From assembly GCA_002441585.1 (NCBI GenBank), contig DJWS01000009.1:16353-80352 (forward strand): DNA of 64,000 nucleotides. Reading direction: 5' to 3'. Position 1 is the stretch's first letter. Each line of letters opens with the position of its first letter. Positions 7,922-16,980 of this stretch are shown here, in pieces. The position numbers and the translations under genes were made by a program. The notes below the pieces were generated by a model, which saw only the letters and a program-made list of their open reading frames with translations, had not been told where the DNA came from and searched no databases. The stretch is from Candidatus Saccharibacteria bacterium UBA6224 (GTDB lineage: Bacteria > Patescibacteriota > Saccharimonadia > Saccharimonadales > UBA4665).

Positions 7922-9160
7922 ATGACTAGGGTACTTTCTGAACTACTGGGTGTGCGGCCCCATGAATTCCATGTCGGCTTGCGCCAGTTGGAGCGTGCCA
8001 GCGGTCATAACAGTGCCGATATTCGTTTGTCCAGCGAAGTAATGCAGGCGACCCAGCGTAAATTGAAGCAGCTCGGGCTGGATCCGCACGATACCACGGG
8101 GTTAGAGCTATACCGGGCCTTGCAATCTCGGATTCGCCAAGATGACGATCGCTTGTCGCAAATTTTGCGGAAAAAATATGGTAGCGATGATCCGGCCCAC
8201 GACACTTTACATATAGCCAAGGAACTGGACAAACTGCCCGTCCACAAGTCATGCTTTGCTATCAAGCCGGCCGTCGGCAAACGTTTTCTCAAGAAGACGC
8301 CGCCGAAACATGCCATGAAGGCCTTGGGGTATCGTTCGCTGGACTCCATGCTTAAGCACGAAGCTCTGGGCGCGATTTATGCAGCCGCCTGGCTAACTGA
8401 GTCAGCCGCCTGGCAACGCCAGCTGATTGATCAATACAAATCACTCAAGGTCACCGACTTCGAGATTCGCAAAATGGCGATATTGTCGCCTGACACAGCC
8501 AGATGGTACCAGCTGGCTGATACCCATGTTTCCAAAAGGCGGCACAATGTCCTGGGATTCGCGGAACTTGGGGTCGTGGTTCTTTTACCTTTGCCGTCTG
8601 AGCGCCCAGCCGGTACATCGCTGGTCAGTTTGTTGCTCGCCCTACACGAAATGAACCAGGTTCGGGCCACTAGCACTTTTCTCAAACTTTGTCAGGTGCG
8701 GCCGGACTTTAGCAAACAGGTCCAAGAAGTAGCGCGCGGTGAGGCAGTCGTGTCGGCCGAATTTTTCGGTCGGCCGGTGTCCTGGCAAGTCGTCCAGCGT
8801 TATTACGCACGATTTACCGATCGTTTTCGTTCGGAAGTATTTGAACCTCATATCCAGGCCGACGATCTGGGTTGGCATTCTATCGAAAAAGTCCTCAGTC
8901 ACATCGATCCGGCTATGGAATTTTGGCACCATACGACACACCTCAGCTTACTGGATAATCACAAGCCGGTCTCATGCAATATCATCGACGTCGCCCTCAG
9001 CTATTGTAACGACTTGCCGTATCAGGAGCGCGTCGTTCATTATTTTCAGCATTCGTTGTGGCACGAACTCGTCATTCGCTATCTGAAGCACGAGAATGTC
9101 GAACAGTTAATTATTGGTGGGATAGAATCCGAGCTCGTCACGGAGCCGGAAATCGCGTAG
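7922..9160 (+). CDS. Unrecognised 412-aa protein
   Basis: No family was recognised. The product is soluble-looking and mixed alpha-helical, with no signal peptide or membrane segment. Notable pieces are a basic stretch near residues 120-130 (GKRFLKKTPPKH), a hydrophobic strand LGVVVLLPLP near 220 and a C-terminal region rich in His and aromatics (FWHHTTHLSLLDNH, VVHYFQHSLWHEL). ATG 7922 is preferred over ATG 7910 because the promoter-like TGGTAACAT (7903-7911) covers the earlier codon. It diverges from the CofE-like gene and is followed after 15 bp by the SLOG gene. Confidence 0.6.
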   Translation: MTRVLSELLGVRPHEFHVGLRQLERASGHNSADIRLSSEVMQATQRKLKQLGLDPHDTTGLELYRALQSRIRQDDDRLSQILRKKYGSDDPAHDTLHIAKELDKLPVHKSCFAIKPAVGKRFLKKTPPKHAMKALGYRSLDSMLKHEALGAIYAAAWLTESAAWQRQLIDQYKSLKVTDFEIRKMAILSPDTARWYQLADTHVSKRRHNVLGFAELGVVVLLPLPSERPAGTSLVSLLLALHEMNQVRATSTFLKLCQVRPDFSKQVQEVARGEAVVSAEFFGRPVSWQVVQRYYARFTDRFRSEVFEPHIQADDLGWHSIEKVLSHIDPAMEFWHHTTHLSLLDNHKPVSCNIIDVALSYCNDLPYQERVVHYFQHSLWHELVIRYLKHENVEQLIIGGIESELVTEPEIA

Positions 9161-9162
9161 AA

Positions 9163-9168
9163 TAGAAT
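9163..9168 (+). promoter_or_regulatory. Probable -10 element for the SLOG gene, leaderless position
   Basis: TAGAAT, with 7 nt to the ATG at 9176 and no Shine-Dalgarno sequence. The spacing puts the expected transcription start at or next to the A of the start codon. Confidence 0.4.
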
Positions 9169-9175
9169 AAGCATT

Positions 9176-9763
9176 ATGGTAAACAAAACTAAGACAACAT
9201 ATCAAATTTGTGTTTCCGGCGCCGCCAAGGGCGTAAGCGTCGACGAAGGCAAGGACCTGGCCTTTAAACTCGGCGAGGCTATCGCCCGGGCTGGCCACAG
9301 CCTGATGACGGGCGCGACGGTCGGCCTGCCCAACTACGCCGCCGAAGGCTACAAGACAGCTGGCGGCTTGATGAGCGTTGGTATCAGCCCGGCGGCCAGC
9401 AAGGTCGAACACGTCGTTAAATACCGGCTGCCAACCGATGCCTACGATACCATCCTGTACACCGGCTTGCATTATGTCGGCCGTGACACACTTCTGATCA
9501 CCAGTAGCGATGCTGTCGTCAGTATTGGCGGTCGCCTTGGTACTCTGCACGAATTCACCATCGCCATGGAAACGGATACGCCAATCGGCTTCCTGCAAGG
9601 CGCCGGCGGCATCAGCGAAGAAATCCAGGACCTTTTGGCACTGGCTCGTCCATTGCGCGACGAAGCAGCCGTCATGTTCGATGATGATGCCGACCGTTTG
9701 CTGGCTGACTTGACTGGGCACTTGGACAAAGAAAACGCCAAATACCTCCAGATTTACAAATAG
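9176..9763 (+). CDS. SLOG/LOG-family nucleotide-binding Rossmann-like protein
   Basis: 195 aa. The hallmark is GGRLGTLHE at residues 118-126, equivalent to the GGxGTLxE phosphate-binding motif of LOG/lysine-decarboxylase-like and TIGR00725-type proteins; LMTGATVGLPNYAAEG at 43-58 is the matching N-terminal glycine loop. Members bind or cleave nucleotides (the LOG cytokinin-activating enzymes release nucleobases), but related SLOG proteins are sensors, so activity is not assigned. It lies between the unknown 412-aa gene and uvrB, each with its own promoter-like element. Confidence 0.68.
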   Translation: MVNKTKTTYQICVSGAAKGVSVDEGKDLAFKLGEAIARAGHSLMTGATVGLPNYAAEGYKTAGGLMSVGISPAASKVEHVVKYRLPTDAYDTILYTGLHYVGRDTLLITSSDAVVSIGGRLGTLHEFTIAMETDTPIGFLQGAGGISEEIQDLLALARPLRDEAAVMFDDDADRLLADLTGHLDKENAKYLQIYK

Positions 9764-9788
9764 CTCCACGCGTCGCCTAGCCCCCTGG

Positions 9789-9796
9789 TATACAAT
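9789..9796 (+). promoter_or_regulatory. -10 element of uvrB, leaderless position
   Basis: TATACAAT contains TACAAT at 9791-9796, 6 nt before the GTG start of uvrB. The purine-rich AGGTAG between them is too close to the start to be a normal Shine-Dalgarno sequence. Confidence 0.45.
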
Positions 9797-9802
9797 AGGT
9801 AG

Positions 9803-11767
9803 GTGGCAAAATTCGAACTAACCAGTGACTATAAACCGATGGGCGATCAGCCGGCTGCGATCAAGCAGCTGACCGCTGGTCTTCACGCTGGAGAAAAATA
9901 CCAGACGTTGCTCGGCGTGACTGGTTCGGGTAAGACTTTTACGATGGCCAATCTGGTCCAGGATGTCCAGCGACCGACGCTGGTACTTAGCCACAATAAA
10001 ACTTTAGCGGCTCAGTTATACAGTGAGTTCAAGAATTTTTTCCCGAACAACGCCGTCCATTATTTTGTCAGTTACTTCGATTATTATCAGCCCGAGGCCT
10101 ACATACCGCGCTCGGATACTTACATCGAGAAAGACAGTCAGATCAACGAAGAGATTGACCGTTTGCGTCATGCGGCCACTGATTCGTTACTTAGCCGGAG
10201 TGACGTTTTGATCGTTGCTAGCGTCAGTTGCATTTACGGTATTGGCTCGGTCGAAGATTACGGTAACTTGGCGGTCGATATCAAGACCGGCGAAAGGCGG
10301 GTGCGCGACAAATTATTACGGCAACTTATGGATATCCAGTATCAGCGCAATGATATTGATTTTCATCGCGGGACTTTCAGGGTGCGCGGCGATGTCGTGG
10401 ATATCTTTCCGGCCGGAGAAGAGCTGGCCTACAGGGTCGAGTTTTTTGGTGACGAAATCGAACGCATGACGCAGATTGATCCCTTGACCGGCGAGATACT
10501 ACGGGAGCTGAAGAGCCACCGAATCTTTCCGAGCAGTCACTATGTCACGCCTCAGCAGAAGCTTCAGGTGGCGATGGGCAAGATTGAGAGTGAGCTCGAA
10601 GAGCGATTGGCGCTCTTCAAGCGCGAGGGTAAATTGCTGGAGGCACAACGACTAGAGCAGCGCACTCGTTTCGATCTCGAGATGTTGCAAGAGACTGGTT
10701 TCGTCAAGGGCATCGAGAATTACAGCCGGTACCTGACTAACCGTGAGCCGGGCGAGCAGCCAGCGACCTTGCTCGATTATTTCCCAGATGATTATTTGCT
10801 GCTAATCGACGAAAGTCACATGACGATTCCGCAGGTGCGCGGTATGTACAACGGTGACCGGGCACGCAAGGAAGTGCTGGTGGAGCACGGCTTCCGTTTA
10901 CCCAGCGCGCTGGATAACCGGCCATTGACTTTCACTGAGTTCGAACGTCACGTTAACCAGGTTGTCTATGTCAGCGCCACGCCTGCAGAATACGAGCTCA
11001 GCCGGAGCCCTGAGCCGGCACAGCAGATCATTCGTCCGACCGGCTTGCTGGACCCGCTCATCGAGGTCCGTCCCATCGAGCATCAAGTCGATGATTTGCT
11101 TCAGGAAATCCGCCAGACCGTCGAGAAGCGCCAGCGTGTGCTAGTGACGACCTTGACCAAGCGCATGGCAGAGGATTTGACTGAATATCTGCAGGAACTC
11201 AATGTCAAGGTGGCCTACCTGCACAGCGATGTCGACACGCTGGAGCGAAGCGATATCTTGCGTGATTTAAGGCTTGGTACCTACGACGTGCTGGTCGGCA
11301 TCAACCTGCTACGCGAAGGGCTCGATTTGCCCGAGGTCAGCCTGGTAGCCATTCTTGATGCCGACAAGGAGGGATTCCTCCGTAGTGAGCAGGCTCTGAT
11401 ACAAACCGTGGGCCGGGCCGCTCGACACGAAGAGGGTCGAGTTATCATGTACGCCGACCATGTCACTAACAGTATGAAGCGGACTATCGACGAGACGTCG
11501 CGTCGGCGCAAAATCCAAGAAGCCTACAATACCGAGCATGGCATTACGCCGACGGGCATTACCAAGTCCATCGAGAAGGGCCTGCGCCCAGACTTGCCCG
11601 AAGAGGCCAAGCGTGCCAAGTTAGATCTGAAGAAAATTCCACGCGACGAGTATGCTAGCTTGGTCAAGGATCTGACATCGCAAATGGAATTGGCGGCAGC
11701 CAACCTTCAGTTCGAGCAAGCGGCCGAGCTACGCGATATCATCGAGGACATCCGAGCCAAAATGTAG
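9803..11767 (+). CDS. uvrB: Excinuclease ABC subunit B
   Basis: The damage-verification helicase-like subunit of nucleotide excision repair, 654 aa, normal length. Walker A is VTGSGKT at 39-45; the beta-hairpin region (YYQPEAYIPRSDTYIEKD) follows; the DESH Walker B box lies near residue 335; helicase motif VI is QTVGRAARHEEG; and a C-terminal UVR motif (LQFEQAAELRDII) contacts UvrC. The start is GTG, only 6 nt after a -10 element. No uvrA or uvrC is in the window. The stop abuts the convergent hydrolase gene with no spacer. Confidence 0.97.
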   Translation: MAKFELTSDYKPMGDQPAAIKQLTAGLHAGEKYQTLLGVTGSGKTFTMANLVQDVQRPTLVLSHNKTLAAQLYSEFKNFFPNNAVHYFVSYFDYYQPEAYIPRSDTYIEKDSQINEEIDRLRHAATDSLLSRSDVLIVASVSCIYGIGSVEDYGNLAVDIKTGERRVRDKLLRQLMDIQYQRNDIDFHRGTFRVRGDVVDIFPAGEELAYRVEFFGDEIERMTQIDPLTGEILRELKSHRIFPSSHYVTPQQKLQVAMGKIESELEERLALFKREGKLLEAQRLEQRTRFDLEMLQETGFVKGIENYSRYLTNREPGEQPATLLDYFPDDYLLLIDESHMTIPQVRGMYNGDRARKEVLVEHGFRLPSALDNRPLTFTEFERHVNQVVYVSATPAEYELSRSPEPAQQIIRPTGLLDPLIEVRPIEHQVDDLLQEIRQTVEKRQRVLVTTLTKRMAEDLTEYLQELNVKVAYLHSDVDTLERSDILRDLRLGTYDVLVGINLLREGLDLPEVSLVAILDADKEGFLRSEQALIQTVGRAARHEEGRVIMYADHVTNSMKRTIDETSRRRKIQEAYNTEHGITPTGITKSIEKGLRPDLPEEAKRAKLDLKKIPRDEYASLVKDLTSQMELAAANLQFEQAAELRDIIEDIRAKM

Positions 11768-12715
11768 CTAGCCAATGAGCCTCAGGGCTGGGCGGGCCTC
11801 GCGTTCGTCGAGAGCCCTGAGGGCACGTTGTACACCCTCGGCCTCTAGCCGAGGCTGATGTTGTGGACCCAAGTGTCCGACATCCAACATCTCGTAGTAA
11901 TCGACCATGGCCGCGACCTCAGACATCGGTCCGTCGGGCGTTAAGCTGTCATGGCTACCGGTGAGCAACGCCATACCGATATGTCTTTCGTGGGACATTG
12001 GCATAATATATCGTCGGTTATCGCCGGTGACGCAGGCCAGGAGTTCTCCCGCCGTTTGGTGTGGGGCCGAGAACAGATGGTGTATAGTCCGACCAATTTG
12101 CCGGGCGGTAGTATTTCGTGCGGCTTCAACGAGGTGGGGAGCGACCTCTTGCCTGAAAAATACAGGTAGTCGCCCGAGGAAACGTAATGGCTGGGGGTCT
12201 TCGAAGCCGACAGGGTTCATGTAGACGATGTTGTCGATTTCGCCCGGGTGCTGTAATGCATATCTGGTGGCGACATGAGCCCCGTATGAATGTGCCCCCA
12301 AATTCATGCTTGTAGTACTGAGCCTATTACCATTTTGCGTATTGCTTAGCTCTGGGTTTGCGGCGATATCTTGTAGGGCGGCATCGATGGTAAGGGCATG
12401 AACCCTAGTTGAGTCAAACAAGTGCTCGATGGCTCGACTGCCAGACTGGCGAACTGGGCTTAGGCGCAAGCTGGCCGCACCTAACCCGGTCGTTTCTCTG
12501 GCTATGCTGCGCATGGATTTTTTGAGTTCACTAAAACCGTTTATCCAGACGATGATCTCGTCGCGCTTCAAGGTTTCAGGCACCTCCAGTGTGTAGCTGG
12601 TGGTGGCACCTTCGATCGTCACCGTACCATGTATCGAGTTGCCCGCAATCAACCCTTCACGTTCTTCACCGTTCTGCGGTGGTAGTTGGGCGAGTTCGAA
12701 CCTTTGCTGTGACAT
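11768..12715 (-). CDS. Alpha/beta-hydrolase fold protein
   Basis: 315 aa. A complete catalytic triad can be proposed: S143 in the nucleophile elbow (GAHSYGAHV), D256 (GSHDSLTPD) and H281 (DVGHLGP), in the order and spacing of alpha/beta hydrolases. No signal peptide, so probably cytoplasmic. The N-terminal 50 residues form a beta-rich lead-in. The substrate is unknown (esterase, lipase or peptidase are all possible). It converges directly on uvrB and is divergent from gatC, with about 110 bp between the two starts. Confidence 0.75.
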   Translation of the reverse strand: MSQQRFELAQLPPQNGEEREGLIAGNSIHGTVTIEGATTSYTLEVPETLKRDEIIVWINGFSELKKSMRSIARETTGLGAASLRLSPVRQSGSRAIEHLFDSTRVHALTIDAALQDIAANPELSNTQNGNRLSTTSMNLGAHSYGAHVATRYALQHPGEIDNIVYMNPVGFEDPQPLRFLGRLPVFFRQEVAPHLVEAARNTTARQIGRTIHHLFSAPHQTAGELLACVTGDNRRYIMPMSHERHIGMALLTGSHDSLTPDGPMSEVAAMVDYYEMLDVGHLGPQHQPRLEAEGVQRALRALDEREARPALRLIG

Positions 12716-12811
12716 ATATTATTGTCGAAATGCCTTTGGTTCTATCGTAGTCTTGCTAATGGCTATTGTAAAGTTGCATTTTATGATGGCTGGAAAGGCG
12801 CCCACGCTTGA

Positions 12812-12820
12812 TGCTATACT
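12812..12820 (+). promoter_or_regulatory. Extended -10 promoter of the gat operon, leaderless position
   Basis: TGC followed by TATACT (12815-12820). The gatC ATG starts 7 nt later with no Shine-Dalgarno sequence, one of the clearest leaderless arrangements in the window. Confidence 0.65.
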
Positions 12821-12827
12821 TTTACCA

Positions 12828-13121
12828 ATGGCAAAAATGACTCGGGAAGACGTATTAAAATTGGCGAAATTAGCTCGCCTAAATCTGACAGATTCAGAGC
12901 TCGACGAATTCGCACGCGAGTTTACCGACATACTCCAATACGTCGAGCAGTTGCAAACCGTCGATGTTGAAGGACTTGATCCGACAAACCAGGTCACTGG
13001 CCTGACTAATGTAATGCGTCCCGACGAAGTCATCGATTATGGGTACGAGCCAGCCGAACTGCTCAAGAATGTCCCGACCGTCCAAGATAACCAACTCAAG
13101 GTCAAAAGGATGATCGCATGA
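12828..13121 (+). CDS. gatC: Aspartyl/glutamyl-tRNA amidotransferase subunit C
   Basis: 97 aa, the usual GatC size. Typical features are the N-terminal helix EDVLKLAKLARLNLTDSEL, the FTDILQYVEQLQTVDVEGLDPT segment and the C-terminal RPDEV...LLKNVP region that wraps around GatA. It stabilises the GatCAB complex that amidates mischarged Glu-tRNA(Gln) and Asp-tRNA(Asn). The ATG at 12828 is chosen because the protein family begins here and a -10 element sits just upstream; a longer open frame from 12600 runs through the divergent promoter. A second ATG lies at 12837. gatA overlaps by 4 bp. Confidence 0.92.
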   Translation: MAKMTREDVLKLAKLARLNLTDSELDEFAREFTDILQYVEQLQTVDVEGLDPTNQVTGLTNVMRPDEVIDYGYEPAELLKNVPTVQDNQLKVKRMIA

Positions 13122-14539
13122 CGCAGTGGCTGCCGATAGCCGAGATAGCCGCCAAGGTAAATGCCGGCGAACTGACTGCCACGGCCATGGTCGAGCAGGC
13201 CTTAGGCGCAATTGCCGATGGCGCCGATTACCAGGCGATAATTGCCACCACGGAGACGCGGGCGCGTGAACGCGCGGCCATCATCGACGAGCAGATCAAG
13301 CGTGGTGAGCTGGCTGGCCGTTTAGCAGGAGTGCCATTCATTGCCAAGGATAACTTCTTAGTCTTTGGCGCTGAGACAACCGCTGCCAGCAACATCTTGC
13401 GCGGCTTCGTCGCACCTTACCAGTCGACGGCCATCGAACGACTCGAAGCCGAAGGTGCCATTTGCGTGGCCAAGGCCAATCTCGATGCCTTCGCCCACGG
13501 CAGCAGCACCGAGAATTCAGACTTTTTCCCGACCAAGAACCCGCACGATAAAGCCCGCGTACCGGGCGGCAGTTCGGGCGGGTCGGCCGCGGCTGTTGTA
13601 CTTGGCATGGCACCATTTGCGCTTGGCACCGACACCGGCGGCTCTATCCGCCTGCCAGCCAGCTTTTGTGGCGCTGTCGGCTACAAACCGACCTACGGTC
13701 TAGTCAGCCGCAGTGGGGTGGTGGCCATGGCCAGCAGTACCGATGTGATTGGTCCGCTGACGCGTACGGTCGATGATGCTGCCCTGGTGCTCGATGTCAT
13801 GTCCGGCCAAGATAAGCTCGATGGAACTACCATCGTCAAGGATGATGCCGGCTATGACGGTCGGGCGTTGGATTTGTCCGGCAAGAAAATCGGTGTCATC
13901 AAGGAGTATATGAGTGATGATTTACAGCCGGGCGTCCGTCAGGCAATTGAGCGGGCGATTGACGGCGCACGCCAGGCCGGGGCCGAAATCGTGGAGGTCA
14001 GTTTGCCATCTTTGCCGCTTGGATTGGCGATTTATTATGTACTGTGCCCAGCGGAAGTCAGCAGCAATCTTAGCCGCTATGATGGCCAACGCTACGGCTA
14101 TTCCGCCCCCGATGCGGCCGACTTGGAGGAAAGCTACACCAAATCTCGCGAGGTCGGTTTCGGCGCCGAGGCCAAGCGACGTATAATGATCGGGACCTAT
14201 GTCCTTAGCAGTGGCTACTATGACGCTTATTACCGCAAGGCGCAGATTGTCCGCACCAAACTCATCAAGGAGTTTGAGGCAGCCTTCAAGGAAGCTGATT
14301 TCTTGTTAGGGCCGACGGTTGCCAATACTGCTTTCAAGCTTGGCGAAGTCAGTGACCCCCTGCAAATGTACCTGACCGATATCATGACCGTCGCGGCCAA
14401 TCTAGTGGGCTGCCCAGCAATCAGTATTCCTGCCGGCACATCCGATGAATTACCCGTCGGCCTACAATTGATGGCCCCGTCGCGGGCTGACCGCGACTTG
14501 CTTGGTTGCGCTCGTCGCTTCGAAGAGGTATTGGCATGA
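13118..14539 (+). CDS. gatA: Aspartyl/glutamyl-tRNA amidotransferase subunit A
   Basis: The glutaminase subunit of GatCAB, 473 aa. The amidase-signature triad is visible: K77 (VPFIAKDNF), the cis-Ser of GGSSGGS (151-157) and the nucleophile S176 (DTGGSIR). It releases ammonia from glutamine, which is channelled to GatB. The ATG overlaps the gatC stop (ATGA), and its own TGA overlaps the next ATG, so the operon is translationally coupled. The presence of GatCAB implies that at least one of GlnRS or AsnRS is missing from the genome. Confidence 0.96.
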   Translation: MTQWLPIAEIAAKVNAGELTATAMVEQALGAIADGADYQAIIATTETRARERAAIIDEQIKRGELAGRLAGVPFIAKDNFLVFGAETTAASNILRGFVAPYQSTAIERLEAEGAICVAKANLDAFAHGSSTENSDFFPTKNPHDKARVPGGSSGGSAAAVVLGMAPFALGTDTGGSIRLPASFCGAVGYKPTYGLVSRSGVVAMASSTDVIGPLTRTVDDAALVLDVMSGQDKLDGTTIVKDDAGYDGRALDLSGKKIGVIKEYMSDDLQPGVRQAIERAIDGARQAGAEIVEVSLPSLPLGLAIYYVLCPAEVSSNLSRYDGQRYGYSAPDAADLEESYTKSREVGFGAEAKRRIMIGTYVLSSGYYDAYYRKAQIVRTKLIKEFEAAFKEADFLLGPTVANTAFKLGEVSDPLQMYLTDIMTVAANLVGCPAISIPAGTSDELPVGLQLMAPSRADRDLLGCARRFEEVLA

Positions 14540-14961
14540 TGAATTTTGATAAAAATAGCACCATCATTTTGGGCCTAGCCGGTTTGGTACTGGTAGTTGT
14601 CATTATTTCCAGCTGGTTGGCCCGTCGCCGTTTCCGCCGGCTTGATCCCAGGCGTTTCGTATCACGGTGGCGTGAGATTCAGGGTCTGTGCGGCACCGAG
14701 AATACCTGGCCGTTAGCTATCATAAATGCCGACAAGTTGGTCGACGATGCCCTTAAGCAGTCACGCTACAAAGGCAAGACGATGGGCGAACGACTGGTCG
14801 GCGCACAGCGCGATCTGTCGGACAATGACGGAATTTGGTTCGGCCACAAACTCCGCAACAAACTTGTCCATGAAGAATATTCCAACTTGAAGAAAAAGGA
14901 AGTCATGAAAGCACTGGCCGGATTCCGTCAGGCTTTGCGCGACCTGGGAGCCCTGAAGTGA
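14536..14961 (+). CDS. Membrane-anchored small protein with HEPN-like R-N-x3-H motif, in the gat operon
   Basis: 141 aa. Residues about 8-29 form one membrane segment, followed by a basic stop-transfer run (RRRFRR), so the remaining domain should face the cytoplasm. The C-terminal half is helical and contains RNKLVH at 107-112, with R107 and H112 in the R-x4-6-H pattern of HEPN ribonuclease-like domains. The family was not otherwise recognised. It starts by ATGA overlap with gatA (an ATG at 14539 is an alternative) and its TGA overlaps the GTG of gatB. That tight coupling suggests co-expression with tRNA amidation, although a functional link is not shown. Confidence 0.6.
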   Translation: MMNFDKNSTIILGLAGLVLVVVIISSWLARRRFRRLDPRRFVSRWREIQGLCGTENTWPLAIINADKLVDDALKQSRYKGKTMGERLVGAQRDLSDNDGIWFGHKLRNKLVHEEYSNLKKKEVMKALAGFRQALRDLGALK

Positions 14962-16406
14962 TCGATGCCAAGACTCGCGATGCTTATACGGTCACTGTAG
15001 GCATCGAATGCCACGTGCAGCTCAAGACCAAGACGAAGCTATTCAGTGGTGCTGATAATGATGCCCGTGAGGCGGCTCCGAATACTCTCGTCAATCATAT
15101 CGACTTTGGTTTGCCAGGAGCATTACCGGTACTGAACGAGGAGGCAGTTCGCTTGGCGAGCAAGGCAGCGTTTGCTCTCGAAACTCGTCCGCAAAAGTTC
15201 AGTAAATTCGATCGCAAACATTATTTTTATCCGGATTTGCCGATGGGCTACCAGATTACCCAATTCGATGAGCCGATTATCGTAGGTGGCCAAGTGGAAA
15301 TCATCGTCGATGGGCAGGCCAAGACTATCGGCATCACTAGGGCGCATCTGGAGGCCGACGCTGGCAAATCATCCCACCCCGATGGCAAGGATTACAGCCT
15401 GGTTGATCTCAACCGCGCTGGCACACCGTTGCTCGAAATCGTCAGCGAACCCGATATGCATAGTGCAGCCGAGGCTAAGGCCTATGCTCGCGAACTATAC
15501 ATCCGGATGAAGTACGCCGATGTCTCGTATGCCAATCTTTACTACGGCAATATGCGGTTTGACGTCAACGTCTCGGTCAGTAAGACTAGCGAGCTAGGGA
15601 CGCGCAGCGAGACGAAGAACCTCAATAGTTTTCGTAGTGTCGAGAAAGCTGTCGAGTACGAAGTGAACCGCCAGATTGAGCTGCTCGAAAAAGGTGAGAC
15701 AATCGTCCAGGAAACGCGCGGTTGGCATGACGCCAAGCAAAAAACTTTCAGTCAGCGTAGCAAAGAAGAGGCGCACGATTACCGCTACATGCCAGACCCG
15801 GACATCCCGCCGATTGTCCTGGATGAAGCCTATATCGCAGCCGTAGCTGATGATATGCCGATGTTGCCGAATGACTATCGTGATATTTTCCGCAAAATCG
15901 GGCTTGATGCCAAGGTGGCCGAGGACATCCTGGCCGTCCCCGAAACTGCCAAGCGAGTCGCTCGTATATTTGACATGGCTGGAGCTGAACACGCCCGTCG
16001 GGTCGCTTTCTGGTTGCTGCAGCCCCAGGATGAAGAGGTGGAAGCAACTGATGACTCGGCCGACTCCAAGGGTAGTGACGAACAATTGGTAGCACTGTCG
16101 GACATGGTTGCGAGTAATAAACTGAGCTCGACGGCCGCCAAGGAGGTCCTGACGGAACTGCTAAAGACTGGCGACGACCCGGCCAAGATTGCCGAATCCA
16201 AGAACCTATTGCAGGTATCTGATGAGGGCGAGATTGCCAAGATAGTCGAGGAAGTCCTGGGGGCTAACGCCAAAGCTGCCGAAGACGTGCGAAACGGCGA
16301 AATGAAAGCAATTGGCTTCTTAGTCGGTCAGGTTATGAAGGCATCGAAGGGCAAGGCCAATCCAGCGCTAGCTCAACAGCTAATAAAAAAGCAACTCGGT
16401 TTGTAA
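14958..16406 (+). CDS. gatB: Aspartyl/glutamyl-tRNA amidotransferase subunit B
   Basis: The kinase/transamidase subunit of GatCAB, 482 aa. Typical blocks are VGIECHVQL at the N-terminus, FDRKHYFYPDLPMGYQI (tRNA acceptor/metal site), HLEADAGKS, LVDLNRAGTPLLEIVSEPD and the C-terminal YqeY-like helical domain that contacts the tRNA body. The start is GTG in a GTGA overlap with the preceding gene. It phosphorylates the mischarged Glu or Asp side chain and transfers ammonia to it. Length and motif order are standard. Confidence 0.96.
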   Translation: MIDAKTRDAYTVTVGIECHVQLKTKTKLFSGADNDAREAAPNTLVNHIDFGLPGALPVLNEEAVRLASKAAFALETRPQKFSKFDRKHYFYPDLPMGYQITQFDEPIIVGGQVEIIVDGQAKTIGITRAHLEADAGKSSHPDGKDYSLVDLNRAGTPLLEIVSEPDMHSAAEAKAYARELYIRMKYADVSYANLYYGNMRFDVNVSVSKTSELGTRSETKNLNSFRSVEKAVEYEVNRQIELLEKGETIVQETRGWHDAKQKTFSQRSKEEAHDYRYMPDPDIPPIVLDEAYIAAVADDMPMLPNDYRDIFRKIGLDAKVAEDILAVPETAKRVARIFDMAGAEHARRVAFWLLQPQDEEVEATDDSADSKGSDEQLVALSDMVASNKLSSTAAKEVLTELLKTGDDPAKIAESKNLLQVSDEGEIAKIVEEVLGANAKAAEDVRNGEMKAIGFLVGQVMKASKGKANPALAQQLIKKQLGL

Positions 16407-16407
16407 C

Positions 16408-16980
16408 ATGAAGCCGGTCGTCATCTTAGTTAATGGCATGCCTGGTACGGGGAAGTCGACGCTAGCGTCGAAACTTCGCGATGACCTACAGCTGCCCTTG
16501 GTGTCCAAGGACGGGCTAAAGGAATATTTCTATGATGTACTCGGTGTAACTACCCGGGATGAATCACGAGCCGTCGGGGCAGCGTGTCTGGATATGATAT
16601 ATGCCCTGACCAGAGAATATGCCGCCCAAGGTTTGTCGGTGATGATAGAGAGCCCGATGTTTTATCGCTACGCCAAGCCTGAGTTCGAAGATATCCTTGA
16701 GGAAATCGACATTACATTCGTCGAAGTGCACTGTCGCACCAACAAGGATGTTCGTCGGGACCGCATGGCCTATCGTCGGCAGCACGAAAATCGTCATGCC
16801 ATTCACATGTTGACCGAAACCATTCTGGGTGAAAATGATCCCGAACCAGGTGATTATGAGCCGCTGGGCATCGGAACATTGTTCGAGATAGATACTACCA
16901 GCTTCAGTGACGATCATTATGCCAAATTGTTGAATGATATAAAACTAACGATACCGCAGGGGGGACAATATGAGCGCTAA
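16408..16980 (+). CDS. P-loop AAA_33/zeta-toxin-like kinase
   Basis: 190 aa. Walker A is GMPGTGKST at residues 10-18, and the protein then follows the small-molecule kinase pattern seen in AAA_33, gluconate-kinase-like and zeta-toxin-like enzymes: an SKDGLKEYFYDVLG acceptor region, an aspartate-poor ESPMFYR strand and an Arg-rich lid (RRDRMAYRRQHE). The substrate is unknown. It starts 1 bp after gatB and overlaps galU by 11 bp, so it is probably co-transcribed with both. The position next to galU may hint at a sugar or nucleotide substrate, but that is speculation. Confidence 0.62.
   Translation: MKPVVILVNGMPGTGKSTLASKLRDDLQLPLVSKDGLKEYFYDVLGVTTRDESRAVGAACLDMIYALTREYAAQGLSVMIESPMFYRYAKPEFEDILEEIDITFVEVHCRTNKDVRRDRMAYRRQHENRHAIHMLTETILGENDPEPGDYEPLGIGTLFEIDTTSFSDDHYAKLLNDIKLTIPQGGQYER

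Noticed and set aside
12600..12827. Upstream extension of gatC (76 more codons).
   Set aside because: It runs through the divergent hydrolase start and the gatC promoter; GatC proteins begin at the 12828 or 12837 ATG.
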